Assembly: GCA_027489175.1 (NCBI GenBank)
Contig: JAIYAE010000004.1
Span: 310,001-374,000, forward strand
DNA length: 64,000 nt
Reading direction: 5' to 3'
Origin: Rhodobacter sp.
GTDB lineage: Bacteria; Pseudomonadota; Alphaproteobacteria; Rhodobacterales; Rhodobacteraceae
The position numbers and the translations under genes are program-made. Position 1 is the stretch's first letter. Each line of letters begins with the position of its first letter. The notes under the pieces are model-generated. The model ran no database searches and was not told the origin of the DNA. It worked only from the letters and a program-made list of their open reading frames with translations. Of the stretch, positions 62,824-64,000 are shown one piece after another.

Positions 62824-63888
62824 ATGACAGCCCTTCCCGCACCGCCGCCGCGTAGCCGTCTGCTTCCCTTTCTGGGGCAGATCGCGCTTGGGATCGGCAC
62901 CCTGGCCATCACGCTTCTGGGGCTGCTTCTCATCACCTTCATCATTGCCCGCGTCGTCCCGACCGACCCGGTCCTGTCGATCGTCGGCGAACGCGCGACC
63001 GAGGCGCAGATGGAGGCCATCCGCGTCAAACTGGGGCTGGACCTGCCGCTGTGGCAGCAGTTCTTCATCTACGTCCGCGATGCGCTGCAGGGGGACCTTG
63101 GCACCTCGATCCGCACGGGGCAAAGCGTCACCGCCGAAATCGCGCGCTACTTCCCGGCAACGCTGGAGCTTGCCACTTTGGGCACGATCTTCGGCACGCT
63201 GGTCGGCGTACCCGCGGGCGTTTTGGCCGCCACGCGCCCCGGCAGCATTGCCGACCAGATTGTCCGGGTGGTGGGCTTGATGGGCTATTCGATGCCGGTG
63301 TTCTGGCTGGGTCTGATCGGCCTTCTGGTCTTTTACGGCAAGCTGGACTGGGTGTCCGGGCCGGGCCGCCTGGACCCGACCTATGACATGATGATGCAAT
63401 TCACCCTGACCAGCTACACCGGCATGATCCTGATCGACGCGGCGCTGAATGGCGCCTGGGACGTTTTCGCCAATGCCATCAGCCACATCATCCTGCCTGC
63501 GGGCCTTCTGGGCTATGTCTCGATGGCCTATATCAGCCGCATGACCCGCAGCTTCATGATGAACGAGCTGGGCCAGGAATACATCACCACCGCCCGGGTC
63601 AAGGGCATGCCGGAATGGCGGGTGATCTGGGTGCATGCGATGAAGAACGTCCTCGTGCCGCTGATCACGGTGATCGCGCTGTCTTACGCCTACCTCCTGG
63701 AGGGGTCGGTCCTGACCGAGACGATCTTTGCCTGGCCGGGGCTTGGCAGCTATATAACCGACGCCCTGTTTGCCGCCGATATGCCCGCAGTGCTGGGGGG
63801 CACGGTTGTGGTGGGGGTGGTGTTCGTGACGCTGAACATGGCGTCCGATATCCTCTACCGTCTGGTTGATCCAAGGGCGCGGGCATGA
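62824..63888 (+). CDS. Dipeptide-type ABC transporter permease, DppB-like
   Basis: A 354-residue inner-membrane permease. An N-terminal helix (LGIGTLAITLLGLLLITFII) is followed by RVVPTDPVLSIVGERATEAQ, the DppB-type periplasmic loop, then six-helix core with GLMGYSMPVFWLGLIGLLVF, and the EAA loop QEYITTARVKGMPEWRVIWV facing the ATPases. The ATG at 62824 is preferred to 62806, because the latter is in the terminator hairpin. It overlaps the next permease gene (ATGA). Confidence 0.9.
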   Translation: MTALPAPPPRSRLLPFLGQIALGIGTLAITLLGLLLITFIIARVVPTDPVLSIVGERATEAQMEAIRVKLGLDLPLWQQFFIYVRDALQGDLGTSIRTGQSVTAEIARYFPATLELATLGTIFGTLVGVPAGVLAATRPGSIADQIVRVVGLMGYSMPVFWLGLIGLLVFYGKLDWVSGPGRLDPTYDMMMQFTLTSYTGMILIDAALNGAWDVFANAISHIILPAGLLGYVSMAYISRMTRSFMMNELGQEYITTARVKGMPEWRVIWVHAMKNVLVPLITVIALSYAYLLEGSVLTETIFAWPGLGSYITDALFAADMPAVLGGTVVVGVVFVTLNMASDILYRLVDPRARA

Positions 63889-64000
63889 CGGCGCTGCGCA
63901 GCTGGCTTAGTGACCCGAACCCCGCCTCACGCCGGCAGGCACGATTGGGGCAGGCCTGGCTCGCCTGGCAGCGCATACGGCGCAACCGGCTGGCGATGGC
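63885..64000 (+). CDS. Dipeptide-type ABC transporter permease, DppC-like (cut by window edge)
   Basis: The first 38 codons only: MTALRSWLSDPNPASRRQAR followed by a region leading into the first helix (RRNRLAM). This N-terminus before a RRNRLA motif is usual for DppC-like permeases. Its ATG overlaps the DppB-like stop by 4 bp, as in most dpp operons. Confidence 0.8.
   Translation, partial: MTALRSWLSDPNPASRRQARLGQAWLAWQRIRRNRLAM

Overview
The window looks like a chromosomal piece from a high-GC alphaproteobacterium, most likely of the Rhodobacteraceae. The evidence is the strong GC bias of the housekeeping genes, the infA-maf-RNase E/G-yacG and murA-DUF2948 neighbourhoods, a UPF0262 gene beside a low-molecular-weight phosphatase, and many Liv/Dpp-type ABC transporters. 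The assignment rests on gene content and family resemblance, with no database search.

Layout. (1) 1-8.2 kb: two small-molecule metabolism clusters, each with a divergent AraC-type regulator having a cupin-like N-terminus. They contain oxidoreductases (SDR and NmrA types), hydrolases, a RidA protein and an exported SnoaL-like protein. A decayed IS5-type transposase follows. (2) 9.0-19.1 kb: conserved chromosomal genes, namely tRNA-Phe, yacG, RNase E/G, maf, infA, a quinone reductase/HxlR pair, hisD and murA, ending at tRNA-Thr(GGT). (3) 19.1-51.6 kb: about 32.5 kb of acquired DNA in the 3' end of that tRNA-Thr. It is best read as two elements in tandem, one splitting the attachment site of the other. 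Element A (about 19,094-45,650) carries a large serine recombinase, a VirD4-like coupling protein, a relaxase with a MobC-like partner, ArdC, and a large defence cargo. It has no recognisable VirB/Trb channel genes, so it looks like an integrative mobilizable element. Element B (about 45,645-51,601) carries a tyrosine integrase, two 123-bp repeat units, a C5-cytosine methylase facing an HNH nuclease gene, and a small serine recombinase. (4) 51.6-64 kb: chromosome again, with an NtrC-type two-component system, a branched-chain/amide-type ABC importer and the start of a dipeptide-type ABC importer.

The most unusual cargo is the tightly overlapping operon at 30,005-38,698. It encodes an MmeI-like adenine methylase without an obvious nuclease site, a 135-residue putative PD-(D/E)xK nuclease, an SF2 helicase, a T5orf172/GIY-YIG nuclease, and an Mrr-nuclease/STAND NTPase fusion. 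A convergent RloC-like ATPase (putative anticodon nuclease with a CxxC zinc-hook motif) follows directly. I do not recognise this five-gene set as a named defence system; it lacks the marker genes of DISARM and BREX.

A second notable point is that excision of element A would fuse the recombinase reading frame, across the joined attachment site, to a 40-codon open tail ending just inside mobC. The circular form would therefore place mobC and the relaxase gene downstream of the recombinase gene block. The cytosine methylase of element B appears to be switched off, or to carry a sequence error, at a G7 tract.
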